Positions 1 to 10,066 of a stretch of 64,000 nucleotides of DNA are shown piece after piece. The stretch spans positions 496,001 through 560,000 of the forward strand of contig NZ_CP084506.1 in NCBI RefSeq assembly GCF_003113495.2. The letters run 5' to 3'. Position 1 is the stretch's first letter, and each line of letters opens with the position of its first letter. The position numbers were made by a program, and so were the translations under genes. The DNA is from Edwardsiella tarda ATCC 15947 = NBRC 105688 (GTDB lineage: Bacteria; Pseudomonadota; Gammaproteobacteria; Enterobacterales; Enterobacteriaceae). The notes beneath the pieces are model-generated. The model searched no databases. It was not told the DNA's origin and saw nothing but the letters and a program-made list of their open reading frames with translations.

Positions 1-1
1 C

Positions 2-1564
2 ATGTTCGTCGAGATACTTGGCGACGATGGCGGCGGGAATGCCCTCGTCCGCCAGGGTACCATCGGCCTTCATCCCCGGCGTCAGCAGGGTGACCTTGAT
101 CGGGTCGAGGTACATGTGGTTGTCGTCGATCTCTTTGAAGCCGTGCCAGGTCGCGTTGGGTTCCAGCTTCCAGCAGGCGACGTCGTCGATGTTATCCGGC
201 TGCCAGACATCGAAGAACCATCCGTCGGATTCGGCACGTAGCCGTTTGATCTCTTTACGGAAACGAATGGCGCGTTCGATGGAGCCTTGGATCAGTCGCT
301 TGCCCGCCTGGCCCTTCATCATCGCGGCGGCGGTTTCGATGGAGGCCACGATGCCGTAGTGCGGCGACGTGGAGGTGTGCATCATGTAGGCTTCGTTGAA
401 GGTCTCGGGATTGTAGTCCCCCTTCACATGGATCATGGATGCCTGAGAGAAGGCGGCCAGCAGCTTATGGGTCGACTGGGTCTCATAGATCACCTTGCCC
501 TCGACCCGCTCGCCGCTCATGCCGCTCATGCCCTGGTAGATCGGGCTAAAGTTGGTGTAGGGTACCCAGGCGGAGTCGAAGTGGATGGATTTTACCTCCA
601 GGGTCCGCTTGATATATTCCGCGTTATAGAACAGGCCATCATAGGTGGAGTTGGTCACCACGGCGTGTACCGGCCAGGTGGCGTGCGGGGTGTTCTTCAC
701 TCGTTCGGCGATGGTGTCGTGGGCGAACTCACTCTTCGGAATGCCACCCAGGATACCGTAGGCGTTGCGCGTCGGGCGCAGATAAATCGGGGTCACGTCG
801 CTCATCATCATCAGGTGGGTCAGCGACTTGTGGCAGTTGCGGTCGATCAGGATGGTGCTACCGGCCGGTGCGGCATACATGCCGACGATCTTATTGGCGG
901 TGGAGGTGCCGTTGGTCACCATGTAGCTGCGATCGGCGTTGAAGGTGCGGGCGATGTACTCTTCGGCCTCCTTATGGGGCCCGGAGTGGCCCAGCAGCGA
1001 ACCCAGCTCGGAGACGGAGATGGAGATGTCGGACTTCATGGTGTTGGCGCCGAAAAAGTCATAAAACAGGCTGCCGACCGGGCTCTTCTGGAAGGCGGTG
1101 CCGCCCATGTGGCCGGGCGTGCAGAAGGTATATTTGCCCTCTTGCACGTAGTGAAACAGCGCCTTGGTCAGCGGTGGCAGGATGGCGTCGATATACTGGT
1201 CGGTGCCCTGGCGGATCTTGGCGGCGATATCGGCCGCCGCACCCAGCGCGTACTCGAAGAAGCGAATATTCATGCGCAGATCACCCAGGCTAACGTCCAG
1301 GGTGGAGTGGGTGTTGGCGAAGGCATACAGCGGCAGCAGCTCGTTGAGTGCGCTGATCTGGGTGCACAGATCCAGGCTGTAACTGTCCCAATCAAACACC
1401 ACCCCGGCCAGTTGGGCGTTGTTACGCACCAGATCCAGCAGATCGTCGACCGAGGTGCTTTCCACGATGTTGAAACCCCGCTGGCGCAGCTGCGCATACA
1501 ACTCGTCCAGCGGGATGCGCTTGAAGGTCGGCGCCGGGTTACACAAAAATAGGATGTCTTTCAT
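2..1564 (-). CDS. cadA: Inducible lysine decarboxylase (C-terminus cut by window edge)
   Basis: This is a PLP-dependent fold-type-I decarboxylase that converts lysine to cadaverine, consuming a cytoplasmic proton in acid stress. 521 codons are visible; the family is about 715 residues, so roughly the last 190 lie outside the window. Seen: an N-terminal response-regulator-like wing domain (about residues 1-130), the CTPGHMGGTAF motif, and the PLP lysine in THKLLAAFSQ at residue 367 (bases 464-466), the same number as in E. coli CadA. The match is much closer to CadA/LdcC than to the arginine or ornithine enzymes. The start ATG lies 15 bases downstream of the potE stop, so the gene is probably the third gene of a speF-potE-ldc operon. 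That is unusual, because enteric cadA normally follows cadB. CadA and LdcC cannot be separated from the sequence alone; the inducible context favours CadA. Confidence 0.93.
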   Translation of the reverse strand, partial: MKDILFLCNPAPTFKRIPLDELYAQLRQRGFNIVESTSVDDLLDLVRNNAQLAGVVFDWDSYSLDLCTQISALNELLPLYAFANTHSTLDVSLGDLRMNIRFFEYALGAAADIAAKIRQGTDQYIDAILPPLTKALFHYVQEGKYTFCTPGHMGGTAFQKSPVGSLFYDFFGANTMKSDISISVSELGSLLGHSGPHKEAEEYIARTFNADRSYMVTNGTSTANKIVGMYAAPAGSTILIDRNCHKSLTHLMMMSDVTPIYLRPTRNAYGILGGIPKSEFAHDTIAERVKNTPHATWPVHAVVTNSTYDGLFYNAEYIKRTLEVKSIHFDSAWVPYTNFSPIYQGMSGMSGERVEGKVIYETQSTHKLLAAFSQASMIHVKGDYNPETFNEAYMMHTSTSPHYGIVASIETAAAMMKGQAGKRLIQGSIERAIRFRKEIKRLRAESDGWFFDVWQPDNIDDVACWKLEPNATWHGFKEIDDNHMYLDPIKVTLLTPGMKADGTLADEGIPAAIVAKYLDEH

Positions 1565-1579
1565 TGAACCGTCTCCATG

Positions 1580-2911
1580 TTAAACATGTTGGATCTTGTC
1601 TTTCGGGCAGGTGTTGTTGTCCCGCACGAACAAGCCGTAGCAGCTCCAACCGGCGAAGGTGACCAGTGATCCCATCAGCATGGCGTCGGAACCGGAGGAG
1701 TAGAGGGCGTAGAAGCTGTAGACCGTGCCGATGATGGCGGTGAACAGGATCATCACATGGGTCTTGTTGGCCATCTTGTAGAGCCGGTGCATCGGGATCA
1801 GCGCCGCCATCGACAGGATGTAAGGGATCAGGTTGGTGACCACCGCCAGGTTAACCAAGGAATTGAACTGATTATTCAGCGAGGGGCTGATGGTCATTAA
1901 TGACAGGATGGTTTGCGCCACCCCCAGAATGATCATCCCGGCGATCGGCGCATCCTTGGCGGTGACTTTGGCGAAGATATGCGGGAAGTAGCCGATGTCG
2001 GAGGAGGATTTGAACACCTGGGCGACGGTGAACTGCCAGCCCAGCAGCGAGCCGATACAGGCGACGACCATCAGCGCCATGATGACCTTACCCACCGTCG
2101 GATCAAACATGTAGGAGAAGGCCAGGCCGAACGGTGCGGTGGAGTTAGCCAGATCCATATTGGGGACGAAGCCGGCCATCACGTTGGTGGAGAGGATGTA
2201 GACGATGGCGCAGATCAGCGTGCCACCGAACACGGCCACCGGGATGTTCTTCTCCGGGTTTTCCACGGCGTCAGAGTTGGCGCAGGCGGACTCCAGCCCC
2301 AGGAAGGCCCACAGGGTCATGGCGATGGAGGCGCCCAGACCGGAGGCAAAGGAGAGGTGATGCGGGTTCCAGGCCTGGATGTACATCTCGGGGTTAAACC
2401 AGAACCAGCCGATGAGCGAGATCCCGGCCACCGGGATGATCACCCCCCAGACGGTGACGGAACCGATGCGCCCGGTGATGCGCGCCCCACCGAAGTTCGC
2501 CACGGTGGTCAGCCAGATGACGGCGATGGTGGCGACACAGGTCATGATCGGGCTGGGGTGCCAGTCGAACAGGACCGCGCCGTAGCCGACGGCGGAGATG
2601 GCGATGGCGATGTTGGCGATCACCAGGCTGATGGCATAGGTGAAGTTAGCCATGAAGTTGCCGGACTTGCCGAAGGCGTACTCGGCGTAGCCCCCCATCC
2701 CGCCGGACTTCCGGCTGAACATACCGCACTTGGCGAAGCCATAGGCCAGGCATAGGCTGCCAAAGGCGGTGACCAGCCAGGAGAGGATCGACATGGTGCC
2801 GACGGAGGCGAGCTTGGTTGGCAGCATGATAATACCGGAGCCCATCATGTTCACCGCCGTCAGGATGGTGAGCTGTACTACGCCCATTTTATTACCGTTA
2901 GACGTACTCAT
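1580..2911 (-). CDS. potE: Putrescine:ornithine antiporter PotE
   Basis: This inner-membrane APC-superfamily exchanger imports ornithine and exports putrescine, completing the proton-consuming cycle begun by SpeF. The 443-residue product has about 12 hydrophobic segments. It opens with the PotE signature NKMGVVQLTILT followed by NMMGSGIIMLPTKLA, and carries AKCGMFSRKSGGMGGYAEYAFGK and WAFLGLESACAN, which match PotE and not CadB. It lies 105 bases downstream of speF on the same strand, as in E. coli, and 15 bases upstream of a lysine decarboxylase gene. No cadB is visible, so this antiporter could also have to serve the cadaverine pathway; that is inference. The C-terminal tail differs from E. 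coli PotE. Confidence 0.95.
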   Translation of the reverse strand: MSTSNGNKMGVVQLTILTAVNMMGSGIIMLPTKLASVGTMSILSWLVTAFGSLCLAYGFAKCGMFSRKSGGMGGYAEYAFGKSGNFMANFTYAISLVIANIAIAISAVGYGAVLFDWHPSPIMTCVATIAVIWLTTVANFGGARITGRIGSVTVWGVIIPVAGISLIGWFWFNPEMYIQAWNPHHLSFASGLGASIAMTLWAFLGLESACANSDAVENPEKNIPVAVFGGTLICAIVYILSTNVMAGFVPNMDLANSTAPFGLAFSYMFDPTVGKVIMALMVVACIGSLLGWQFTVAQVFKSSSDIGYFPHIFAKVTAKDAPIAGMIILGVAQTILSLMTISPSLNNQFNSLVNLAVVTNLIPYILSMAALIPMHRLYKMANKTHVMILFTAIIGTVYSFYALYSSGSDAMLMGSLVTFAGWSCYGLFVRDNNTCPKDKIQHV

Positions 2912-3016
2912 AGTTTCTCTCTCGCAATGGGCGGGGGGCGCGCCGCACGTGACGACGCTGGTGGCACGATCCCCCGCGAGCCTTGTTCAATCGATGAGTT
3001 AATTTATTGATGTAAA

Positions 3017-5182
3017 TTAATTATTTTTAATGACATAGCCGTAGGCTCGGGTGCGGCCATCCGCCTCCTGCTGGAGGTAGACCCCCTGCAGTTCCGGGGC
3101 GAAGCCGGGCAGCAGGTTGATGCCCTCTTCCAACGCCAGGAAGTAGCGCTGTACCGCGCCACCCCAGATCTCGCCCGGGACGACACACAACACCCCCGGC
3201 GGATACGGCAGCGCCCCTTCCGCCGCGATGCGCCCCTCGATCTGCGCCAGCGCCACCAGCTCGACCTCGCCGCGCACGAAGGCGATGTTGGCCTGCTGCG
3301 GGTTCATCGCCACGCGAGGGAAGTGCGCCTTACGGAACATCTCCTTCTGCAACTGCTTCACGTCGTGGCTGACATACAGGTCATGCATCTCCTGGCACAG
3401 TTGGCGCAGGGTGTAGCCCCGGTAACGGGCTTCATGGGCCTGGTAGAGCGAAGGCAGGACCTCGGCCAGCGGGGCGTCTTGCTCCAGCAGGCGTTCGAAG
3501 CGGGCGATCTGCGCCACCAGGTGCTGCATCTTGGCCAGATCCTCCGCCGGAGTGAGCAGGAACAGGATCGAGTTAAGGTCGCACTTCTCCGGCACGATGC
3601 CGTTTTCTCGCAGGAAGTTGGCCAGGATGGTGGCCGGCACCCCAAAGGCCTGGTATTCGCCGCTCTTGGCATCGATGCCGGGCGTGGTCAGCATCAGCTT
3701 GCAGGGATCGACGAAGTACTGGTGCGCGGCATAGCCGTCGAAGGCGTGCCAGCGCTCACCGGGGATGAAGTCGAAGAAGCGCAGATCGTTGGCCATCTCC
3801 TCGGTGTCGAACGATTCCCACGGGCGGCCATCGACCGTCTCCGGGACGAAGGGGCGGATATGGTGGCAGGTTTGCAGCAGCAGCTTGCGCGTCTCGATCC
3901 CGAGGCGTACGCACTCCATCCACATGCGTTTCCCGCTCTCCCCGGCATGCATGCGCGCGTTGACATCCAGGGCGGCGAACAGCGGGTAGAACGGGCTGGT
4001 GGAGGCGTGCATCATGAAGGCGTTATTCAGCCGTTTATGGTTGACGTAGCGCGCCTGTCCCTTGATGTGGCGGTCTTTCTTGTGGATCTGCGAGGTCTGG
4101 GAGAAGCCGGCCTGCTGCTTGTGGACCGACTGGGTGACCAGGATCCCCGGATCGTTCTCGTTCAGCTCCAGCAGCAGCGGTGAGCACTCTTTCATCATCG
4201 GAATAAACTGCTCGTAGCCGACCCAGGCGGAGTCGAACAGGATGTAGTCGCACAGGTGACCTATCTTGTCGACCACCTGGCGGGCGTTGTAGATGGTGCC
4301 GTCGTAGGTGCCGAGCTGGATCACCGCCAGGCGGAACGGTCGCCGCTCGCCAGCCCGCTCCGGTGCCACTTCACGCACCAGATCGCGCAGGTAGTTCTCG
4401 TCAAAGCAGTGTGCGTCGATGCCCCCAATAAAACCGAACGGGTTGCGTGCGGTCTCCAGGTAGACCGGCGTGGCGCCGGCCTGAATCAATGCGCCGTGGT
4501 GGTTAGATTTATGATTATTACGGTCGAACAGCACCAGATCACCGGGCGTTAATAGGGCGTTGAGCACCACCTTGTTGGAGGAGGAGGTGCCGTTGAGCAC
4601 GAAGTAGGTTTTGTCGGCGTTGAACACCTGGGCGGCGTGCTGCTGAGCGGCGCAAGGCGCCCCCTCATGGATCAGCAGATCGCCCATCGAGACGTCGGCG
4701 TTACACAGATCGGAGCGGAATAGCGTCTCCCCGAAGTAGTCGAAGAATTGGCGACCGCTGGGATGGCGGCGGAAGAACTGGCCGCCTTGGTGCCCCGGGC
4801 AGTCGAAGGCGGCGTTGCCCTGTTGAACATAAGCCTTGAGGCTGCCAAAAAAGGGCGGCAACAGGGCGGCCTCATATTTCTGCGCGGCACTTTCCAATTG
4901 TTTGCCATAGAAATCCTGGTTGCCATCGTCGCAGGTAAATACCCCGGCGAGGCGTGGCAAATAATCGGCGGGTAGGCTCTCATCGTTGTGTAGCGCGGCG
5001 AAGACCGGCAAGCCGAAGGCACTCTGTTCGATCTTGTCTAATTCACCGGCGAGGATATCGGCGACGGAGAGCACCACCGCCGCGACCTCGCAGAGGTCAC
5101 TATTATTTAGCGCCACAATCGGACGCTCGCTATTAATGCTTGGCTTAATGCCGTCACTCACTGCTATTGTTAACTTTTCCAT
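3017..5182 (-). CDS. speF: Inducible ornithine decarboxylase SpeF
   Basis: It decarboxylates ornithine to putrescine in the cytoplasm with pyridoxal phosphate. The product is 721 residues, against 732 for E. coli SpeF. Seen in order: an N-terminal wing domain, the FDCPGHQGGQFFRRHP motif, a long PLP-binding core with GTSSSNKVVLNALL and the PLP lysine in QSVHKQQAGFSQTS, and the C-terminal domain with ALPYPPGVLCVVPGEIWGG. The partner genes identify it as the inducible enzyme rather than the biosynthetic SpeC: potE follows on the same strand and the speFL leader peptide precedes it by 310 bases. There is no strong Shine-Dalgarno sequence before the ATG at 5182, which fits a gene controlled mainly at transcript elongation through the leader. 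Confidence 0.96.
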   Translation of the reverse strand: MEKLTIAVSDGIKPSINSERPIVALNNSDLCEVAAVVLSVADILAGELDKIEQSAFGLPVFAALHNDESLPADYLPRLAGVFTCDDGNQDFYGKQLESAAQKYEAALLPPFFGSLKAYVQQGNAAFDCPGHQGGQFFRRHPSGRQFFDYFGETLFRSDLCNADVSMGDLLIHEGAPCAAQQHAAQVFNADKTYFVLNGTSSSNKVVLNALLTPGDLVLFDRNNHKSNHHGALIQAGATPVYLETARNPFGFIGGIDAHCFDENYLRDLVREVAPERAGERRPFRLAVIQLGTYDGTIYNARQVVDKIGHLCDYILFDSAWVGYEQFIPMMKECSPLLLELNENDPGILVTQSVHKQQAGFSQTSQIHKKDRHIKGQARYVNHKRLNNAFMMHASTSPFYPLFAALDVNARMHAGESGKRMWMECVRLGIETRKLLLQTCHHIRPFVPETVDGRPWESFDTEEMANDLRFFDFIPGERWHAFDGYAAHQYFVDPCKLMLTTPGIDAKSGEYQAFGVPATILANFLRENGIVPEKCDLNSILFLLTPAEDLAKMQHLVAQIARFERLLEQDAPLAEVLPSLYQAHEARYRGYTLRQLCQEMHDLYVSHDVKQLQKEMFRKAHFPRVAMNPQQANIAFVRGEVELVALAQIEGRIAAEGALPYPPGVLCVVPGEIWGGAVQRYFLALEEGINLLPGFAPELQGVYLQQEADGRTRAYGYVIKNN

Positions 5183-5492
5183 TTGGCACGTCTCGCTAAA
5201 TTATTTCAGGCAAACGGAACCCGTCGAATTTATTAGGGATAAATTCGTTGAGCTTTTTCATTTTTCCTAGACAACGTTAAGCGCAGTAACGGATCGCAAA
5301 GACCGTACTGTAACGGGAAAATAGCGTTGTCGAATGGCTTACGCCATCATGCAGCATAGCGTGCTGTGGGGTGTCTGAAATCAGTTTGATCTCGGCCATA
5401 AGCAGGGTAGGACTGCATATGAATGCGGCCTAATCGGCTATTGAGATCAATGGGATGACACGCCGCACCGCGCGGCTGCCGAGTGGGGGGAG
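5183..5492 (-). promoter_or_regulatory. speFL-speF intercistronic leader
   Basis: This is the 310-base stretch between the speFL stop and the speF start. In E. coli the equivalent segment holds a Rho-dependent terminator that is bypassed when ornithine stalls a ribosome at the end of speFL; assigning that role here is inference from the conserved leader. A small hairpin can form at 5352-5366 (CAGCA/TGCTG arms). No open reading frame of interest is seen. Confidence 0.6.
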
Positions 5493-5597
5493 TTATCGGG
5501 CGTTGAACAGATGAAAATCGAAGCAGCTACGGTGAGCCATCATCATAATGTGGGTCACGCGTCGGATATGCGGCCAGTTTTTGTTGTTGTTTTCCAT
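5493..5597 (-). CDS. speFL: SpeFL ornithine-sensing leader peptide
   Basis: This 34-codon reading frame has ATG at 5597-5595 and TAA at 5495-5493. The peptide has the same length as E. coli SpeFL and keeps both of its conserved blocks: the sensor motif HIRRVTHIM (residues 10-18; E. coli HIRRTTHIM) and the C-terminal effector with FDFHLFNAR (residues 26-34; E. coli FDFHFFNAR). In E. coli the nascent peptide binds ornithine in the ribosome exit tunnel, stalls release, and so blocks Rho termination upstream of speF. Its position upstream of speF on the same strand is the expected one. Residues 18-25 (MMMAHRSC) differ from E. coli, so those positions are less constrained. Confidence 0.93.
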   Translation of the reverse strand: MENNNKNWPHIRRVTHIMMMAHRSCFDFHLFNAR

Positions 5598-6404
5598 TGT
5601 CGACTCTCTCGCTATGAGATAAATAAAGCAAACCTAAACGCGGATGAGATGGTCGTATGGTACTCGGATCATCTTGGACAGCATCGATAGTGTAAGTCGT
5701 CGCCCTGACGATACTGTGATTTTCATCACTATTGATGAAATTGATTTATTAACTCATGTTTATCATGAAATTTAATTTGCGATATTTTCACCCGATTATT
5801 TTTCTGTTTTCTTAGGCGTTAAGCATCACGGATAATCGTATTTCAATAATGAATGGGGGCACTGTTGAATAATGGTTAAATTTATTCTTAAGTCGCGATT
5901 TTATTTATCGTTGATGATTTCCCATGGTGAAATTATTGCGTTGTGACTATCACCGAATGGTGTGCCAGCGGGAATGGCAGGAAAACACCAAATAGCATTA
6001 TCGGGTGATGGCACACTGTCGTTACGCGTGTAGGGTAGAGACATTCTGTGCGTTATGGCGTCTGGCTCCGCTTTAGCTGTGGGCGTGAGACCTGGCGGGA
6101 GATAACGCTTAACCTGCCGAAATGTAGAGGAAAATGGCAGCGTTGACAGAAAAATAGATTATGGTTCTGAATGCATCGCAAAAAGACATATCCATAGGTT
6201 TTATATTGTTTTTTGCAAAAATTTAGCTACGCTTTTTTTACAACATCACCTGACGGCGTAGGCCCGCGCAGAGGGGATGGTTGCCGTCTCGCCGTGCCCT
6301 GCATGCACGGAGCGGCCTTATCCTTTGCCGCGGGGGGAATGCCGTTGGCCGATTAAACGCGCCCGGTGTCCCCGCCGGTGCGGCAAGGAGAAGAGACGTG
6401 CGTT
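5598..6404. other. Divergent intergenic region between speFL and hyaA
   Basis: These 807 bases hold the promoters of two divergent operons that respond to acid and oxygen. The part from about 5730 to 6240 is much more AT-rich than the genes around it (runs such as AAATTTAATTTG and TTTTTTGCAAAAATTTAG), the composition expected of an H-NS-bound regulatory region. No convincing coding frame, terminator or FNR dyad could be read out with confidence. Confidence 0.5.
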
Positions 6405-7523
6405 ATGAATAATGAGGATACTTTTTACCAAGCCATGCGCCGTCAAGGAGTGACACGGCGTAGTTTTCTCAAGTATTGCAGTCTGGCCGCCACATCGTTG
6501 GGGCTAGGGGCCGGGATGGCACCGAAGATTGCTTGGGCATTGGAGAATAAACCCCGTATCCCGGTGGTGTGGATCCATGGTCTGGAGTGCACCTGCTGTA
6601 CCGAATCGTTCATTCGCTCCTCACACCCACTGGCGAAAGATGTCATCCTTTCGCTCATTTCCCTCGATTACGACGATACCCTGATGGCGGCGGCCGGTAC
6701 GCAGGCTGAGGCGGTATTCGAGGACATCATCACCCGTTATAACGGTAAATATATTCTGGCGGTGGAAGGCAACCCGCCGCTGGGCGAGCAGGGGATGTTC
6801 TGCATCAGCAGCGGCCGACCCTTCATCGAAAAACTGAAGCGCGCCGCCGCTGGCGCCAGCGCCATCATCGCCTGGGGTACCTGCGCCTCCTGGGGTTGCG
6901 TACAGGCCGCGCGTCCCAATCCGACCCAAGCCACCCCCATCGATAAGGTCATCACCGACAAGCCGATCATCAAGGTACCGGGTTGTCCGCCGATCCCCGA
7001 TGTGATGAGCGCCATCATCACCTATATGGTGACCTTCGACCGCCTGCCGGAGGTCGATCGCATGGGCCGTCCGCTGATGTTCTATGGCCAGCGTATCCAC
7101 GATAAATGCTACCGCCGCGCCCACTTCGACGCCGGTGAGTTCGTACAGAGCTGGGACGATGACGCCGCACGTAAGGGCTATTGCCTGTACAAGATGGGAT
7201 GTAAGGGGCCGACCACCTATAACGCCTGCTCCTCCACCCGTTGGAATGACGGGGTCTCCTTCCCGATCCAGTCGGGTCACGGCTGCCTAGGCTGCTCCGA
7301 GAACGGCTTCTGGGATCGCGGCTCCTTCTACAGCCGCGTGGTCGACATTCCGCAGATGGGGACCCACTCTACCGCCGATACCGTCGGCCTGACCGCGCTG
7401 GGTGTGGTCGCCGCCGGGGTAGGGGTACATGCGGTGGCCAGCGCCGTCAACCAGCGTAAACGCCATAACCAACAACTAAAACAGGCAGAACAACAGCCGG
7501 GCAATGAGGATAAACAGGCATGA
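6405..7523 (+). CDS. hyaA: Hydrogenase-1 small subunit HyaA
   Basis: This FeS subunit of the periplasm-facing [NiFe] uptake hydrogenase 1 passes electrons from H2 oxidation to the cytochrome HyaC. The N-terminus has a Tat signal (TRRSFLKY, residues 16-23). The proximal cluster motif is ECTCCTES, with Cys next to the usual pair. Together with WGTCASWGC and VPGCPP this gives the six-cysteine [4Fe-3S] ligand set that makes hydrogenase-1 enzymes oxygen tolerant. CLGCSENGF carries distal/medial ligands, and a C-terminal hydrophobic anchor ([16 protein letters not shown]) precedes a charged tail. The start is placed at the ATG at 6405, giving 372 residues that align from MNNEDTFYQ with E. coli HyaA; AAGGAG lies at 6385-6390. 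It overlaps hyaB by 4 bases. Confidence 0.97.
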   Translation: MNNEDTFYQAMRRQGVTRRSFLKYCSLAATSLGLGAGMAPKIAWALENKPRIPVVWIHGLECTCCTESFIRSSHPLAKDVILSLISLDYDDTLMAAAGTQAEAVFEDIITRYNGKYILAVEGNPPLGEQGMFCISSGRPFIEKLKRAAAGASAIIAWGTCASWGCVQAARPNPTQATPIDKVITDKPIIKVPGCPPIPDVMSAIITYMVTFDRLPEVDRMGRPLMFYGQRIHDKCYRRAHFDAGEFVQSWDDDAARKGYCLYKMGCKGPTTYNACSSTRWNDGVSFPIQSGHGCLGCSENGFWDRGSFYSRVVDIPQMGTHSTADTVGLTALGVVAAGVGVHAVASAVNQRKRHNQQLKQAEQQPGNEDKQA

Positions 7524-9313
7524 GTTACCAGTATCAAACCCAAGGATATACCTTAAGCGATGCCGGCCGTCGTCTGGTGGTGGACCCGATCACGCGTATC
7601 GAAGGACATATGCGCTGTGAAGTGAACATCAACGATCAGAACATTATCACCAACGCCGTCTCCTGCGGCACCATGTTCCGAGGCTTGGAGATCATCCTAC
7701 AGGGGCGCGACCCGCGCGATGCCTGGGCCTTCGTGGAGCGTATCTGTGGGGTATGCACCGGGGTGCACGCCCTGGCCTCGGTCTACGCCATCGAAGATGC
7801 CATCGGTATCAAGGTGCCGGATAACGCCAACATCATCCGTAACATCATGCTGGCCACCCTGTGGTGCCACGATCACCTGGTGCACTTCTATCAGTTGGCC
7901 GGGATGGACTGGATCGATGTGCTGGATGCTCTGAAGGCCGATCCGCGCGCTACCTCGCAGCTGGCGCAGAGTCTCTCCTCCTGGCCGATGTCTTCGCCGG
8001 GTTACTTCTTCGACGTGCAAAATCGTCTGAAGAAGTTCGTCGAAGGCGGCCAGCTGGGTATCTTCCGCAACGGCTACTGGGGTCACCCGCAGTACAAGCT
8101 GTCGCCGGAGGCCAACCTGATGGGCTTCGCGCACTATCTGGAGGCGCTCGACTTCCAGCGTGAGATCGTCAAGATCCATACGGTGTTCGGCGGTAAGAAC
8201 CCGCACCCGAACTGGATCGTCGGCGGCATGCCGTGTGCGATCAACATCGATCAGAGTGGCGCGGTCGGGGCGGTCAACATGGAGCGTCTCAACCTGGTGC
8301 AGTCGATCATTACGCGCACCGCCGACTTTATCAATAACGTGATGATCCCGGACGCCCTGGCCATCGGCCTGTTTAACAAGCCGTGGAGCCAGATCGGTAC
8401 CGGCCTGTCCGATAAGTGCGTGCTGAGTTATGGTGCCTTCCCGGATATTGCCAACGACTTCAGCCAGAAGAGCCTGCTGTTGCCGGGCGGTGCGGTGATC
8501 AACGGTGACTTCGCCAACGTGCTGCCGGTGGATCTGGCCGATCCGCAGCAGGTGCAGGAGTTCGTCGACCACTCTTGGTACCGTTATCCCAACGAGCAGC
8601 AGGGGCGTCATCCGTTCGATGGCATCACCGATCCGTGGTACAACCCGGGCAACGTCAAGGGGAGCGCCACCGATATCCAGCAGCTCGACGAGCAGGCGCA
8701 GTACTCTTGGATCAAGGCGCCGCGTTGGCGCGGCCATCCGATGGAGGTCGGCCCGCTGGCGCGTACCCTGATCGCCTACCACAAGGGCGACGCGGCGACC
8801 GTCGAGTCGGTGGATCGCATGATGTCTGCGTTGAAGCTGCCGCTGTCCGGCATCCAATCCACCTTGGGGCGTATTCTGTGTCGTGCGCACGAGGCGCAAT
8901 GGGCCGCTGGCAAGCTGCAATACTTCTTCGACAAGTTGATGACCAACCTGAAGAACGGCAACCTGGCTACCGCCAATACCGAAAAATGGGAACCGGCCAC
9001 CTGGCCGCAACACTGCCGTGGCATCGGCTTTACCGAGGCGCCGCGCGGGGCCTTGGGTCACTGGGCGTCGATCCGTGATCAGAAGATCGAGCTGTATCAG
9101 TGCGTGGTACCGACCACCTGGAACGCCAGCCCGCGTGATCCTAAAGGGCAGATCGGCGCCTATGAGGCGGCGCTGATGGGCACCCAGATGGCGATCCCCG
9201 ATCAGCCGTTGGAGATCCTGCGCACCCTGCACAGCTTCGACCCCTGCCTGGCCTGTTCCACCCACGTGCTCGGCGACGACGGCAGTGAACTGATCTCTGT
9301 CCAGGTTCGTTAA
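7520..9313 (+). CDS. hyaB: Hydrogenase-1 large subunit HyaB
   Basis: This is the catalytic NiFe subunit, 597 residues, the length of E. coli HyaB. The N-terminal ligand motif RICGVC is near residues 75-80. The C-terminal motif DPCLACSTH is followed by a 15-residue tail ([15 protein letters not shown]) that the protease HyaD is expected to remove after nickel insertion. It has no signal of its own and is exported through the Tat system by hitchhiking on HyaA. The ATG overlaps the hyaA stop, and hyaC starts 18 bases downstream, so the structural subunits are one operon. Confidence 0.97.
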   Translation: MSYQYQTQGYTLSDAGRRLVVDPITRIEGHMRCEVNINDQNIITNAVSCGTMFRGLEIILQGRDPRDAWAFVERICGVCTGVHALASVYAIEDAIGIKVPDNANIIRNIMLATLWCHDHLVHFYQLAGMDWIDVLDALKADPRATSQLAQSLSSWPMSSPGYFFDVQNRLKKFVEGGQLGIFRNGYWGHPQYKLSPEANLMGFAHYLEALDFQREIVKIHTVFGGKNPHPNWIVGGMPCAINIDQSGAVGAVNMERLNLVQSIITRTADFINNVMIPDALAIGLFNKPWSQIGTGLSDKCVLSYGAFPDIANDFSQKSLLLPGGAVINGDFANVLPVDLADPQQVQEFVDHSWYRYPNEQQGRHPFDGITDPWYNPGNVKGSATDIQQLDEQAQYSWIKAPRWRGHPMEVGPLARTLIAYHKGDAATVESVDRMMSALKLPLSGIQSTLGRILCRAHEAQWAAGKLQYFFDKLMTNLKNGNLATANTEKWEPATWPQHCRGIGFTEAPRGALGHWASIRDQKIELYQCVVPTTWNASPRDPKGQIGAYEAALMGTQMAIPDQPLEILRTLHSFDPCLACSTHVLGDDGSELISVQVR

Positions 9314-9331
9314 GGGCTAAGGAGAAGAGCG

Positions 9332-10066
9332 ATGAGTGAAAAGACATCCCCACGCGCCGAGGAGGCGCGTGATGATGCCGTCAGTCATTATGTGTTCGAG
9401 GCGCCGGTGCGCCTCTGGCATTGGCTGACGGTTGGCTGCATGTTGGTACTGATGGTGACCGGTTATTTCATCGGCCGTCCGTTACCGTCGGTCAGCGGGG
9501 AGGCCACCTATCTGTTCTACATGGGCTATATCCGTCTGGTTCATTTCAGCGCAGGGATGCTGTTCACCGTGTTGTTGCTGGGGCGCATCTACTGGGCCTT
9601 CGTCGGTAACCACTACTCGCGTGAACTGTTCGTGGTGCCGGTCTGGCGTCGCAGTTGGTGGCAGGGAGTATGGTACGAGGTGCGTTGGTATCTGTTCCTG
9701 GAGAAGCGTCCGAGCGGCGACATCGGCCATAATCCGGTGGCGCAGGCGGCGATGTTTGGCTACTTCCTGATGTCGGTGTTTATGATCCTTACCGGCTTGG
9801 CGCTGTTTAGCGAGCATAGTCAGTACGCCATCTTCGCCCCGTTCCACTATGTGATCGAGTTCTTCTACTGGACCGGGGGCAACTCCATCGACATTCACAG
9901 TTGGCACCGTCTCGGCATGTGGCTGATCGGCGCCTTTATCATCGGCCATGTGTATATGGCTATCCGCGAGGACATCATGTCTAACGACACGGTGATCTCG
10001 ACGATGATCAACGGATTCCGCAGCCATAAGTTTGGTAAAGGCAAACGCGACAAGGAGGCGTCATGA
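9332..10066 (+). CDS. hyaC: Hydrogenase-1 b-type cytochrome subunit HyaC
   Basis: This membrane diheme cytochrome b anchors HyaAB and delivers electrons to the quinone pool. The 244-residue product has about four hydrophobic helices and membrane-embedded histidines (VRLWHWLT near residue 30, RLVHFSAGM, the SWHRLGMW segment near residue 192, and FIIGHVYMA), the pattern of the Ni/Fe-hydrogenase cytochrome b family. GGAGAAGAG precedes the ATG. The last four bases overlap hyaD. Confidence 0.95.
   Translation: MSEKTSPRAEEARDDAVSHYVFEAPVRLWHWLTVGCMLVLMVTGYFIGRPLPSVSGEATYLFYMGYIRLVHFSAGMLFTVLLLGRIYWAFVGNHYSRELFVVPVWRRSWWQGVWYEVRWYLFLEKRPSGDIGHNPVAQAAMFGYFLMSVFMILTGLALFSEHSQYAIFAPFHYVIEFFYWTGGNSIDIHSWHRLGMWLIGAFIIGHVYMAIREDIMSNDTVISTMINGFRSHKFGKGKRDKEAS

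Noticed and set aside
287..1552. 421-codon plus-strand frame
   Set aside because: It is the complement of the lysine decarboxylase gene; His/Gly/Val-rich composition with no protein features.
1580..2911. CadB as an alternative to PotE because cadA follows
   Set aside because: N-terminal and core motifs (NKMGVVQLTIL, CGMFSRKSGGMGGYAEYAFG) are PotE-specific.
7697..9265. 522-codon minus-strand frame
   Set aside because: Lies wholly opposite hyaB, whose identity is certain; the frame is a by-product of high GC.
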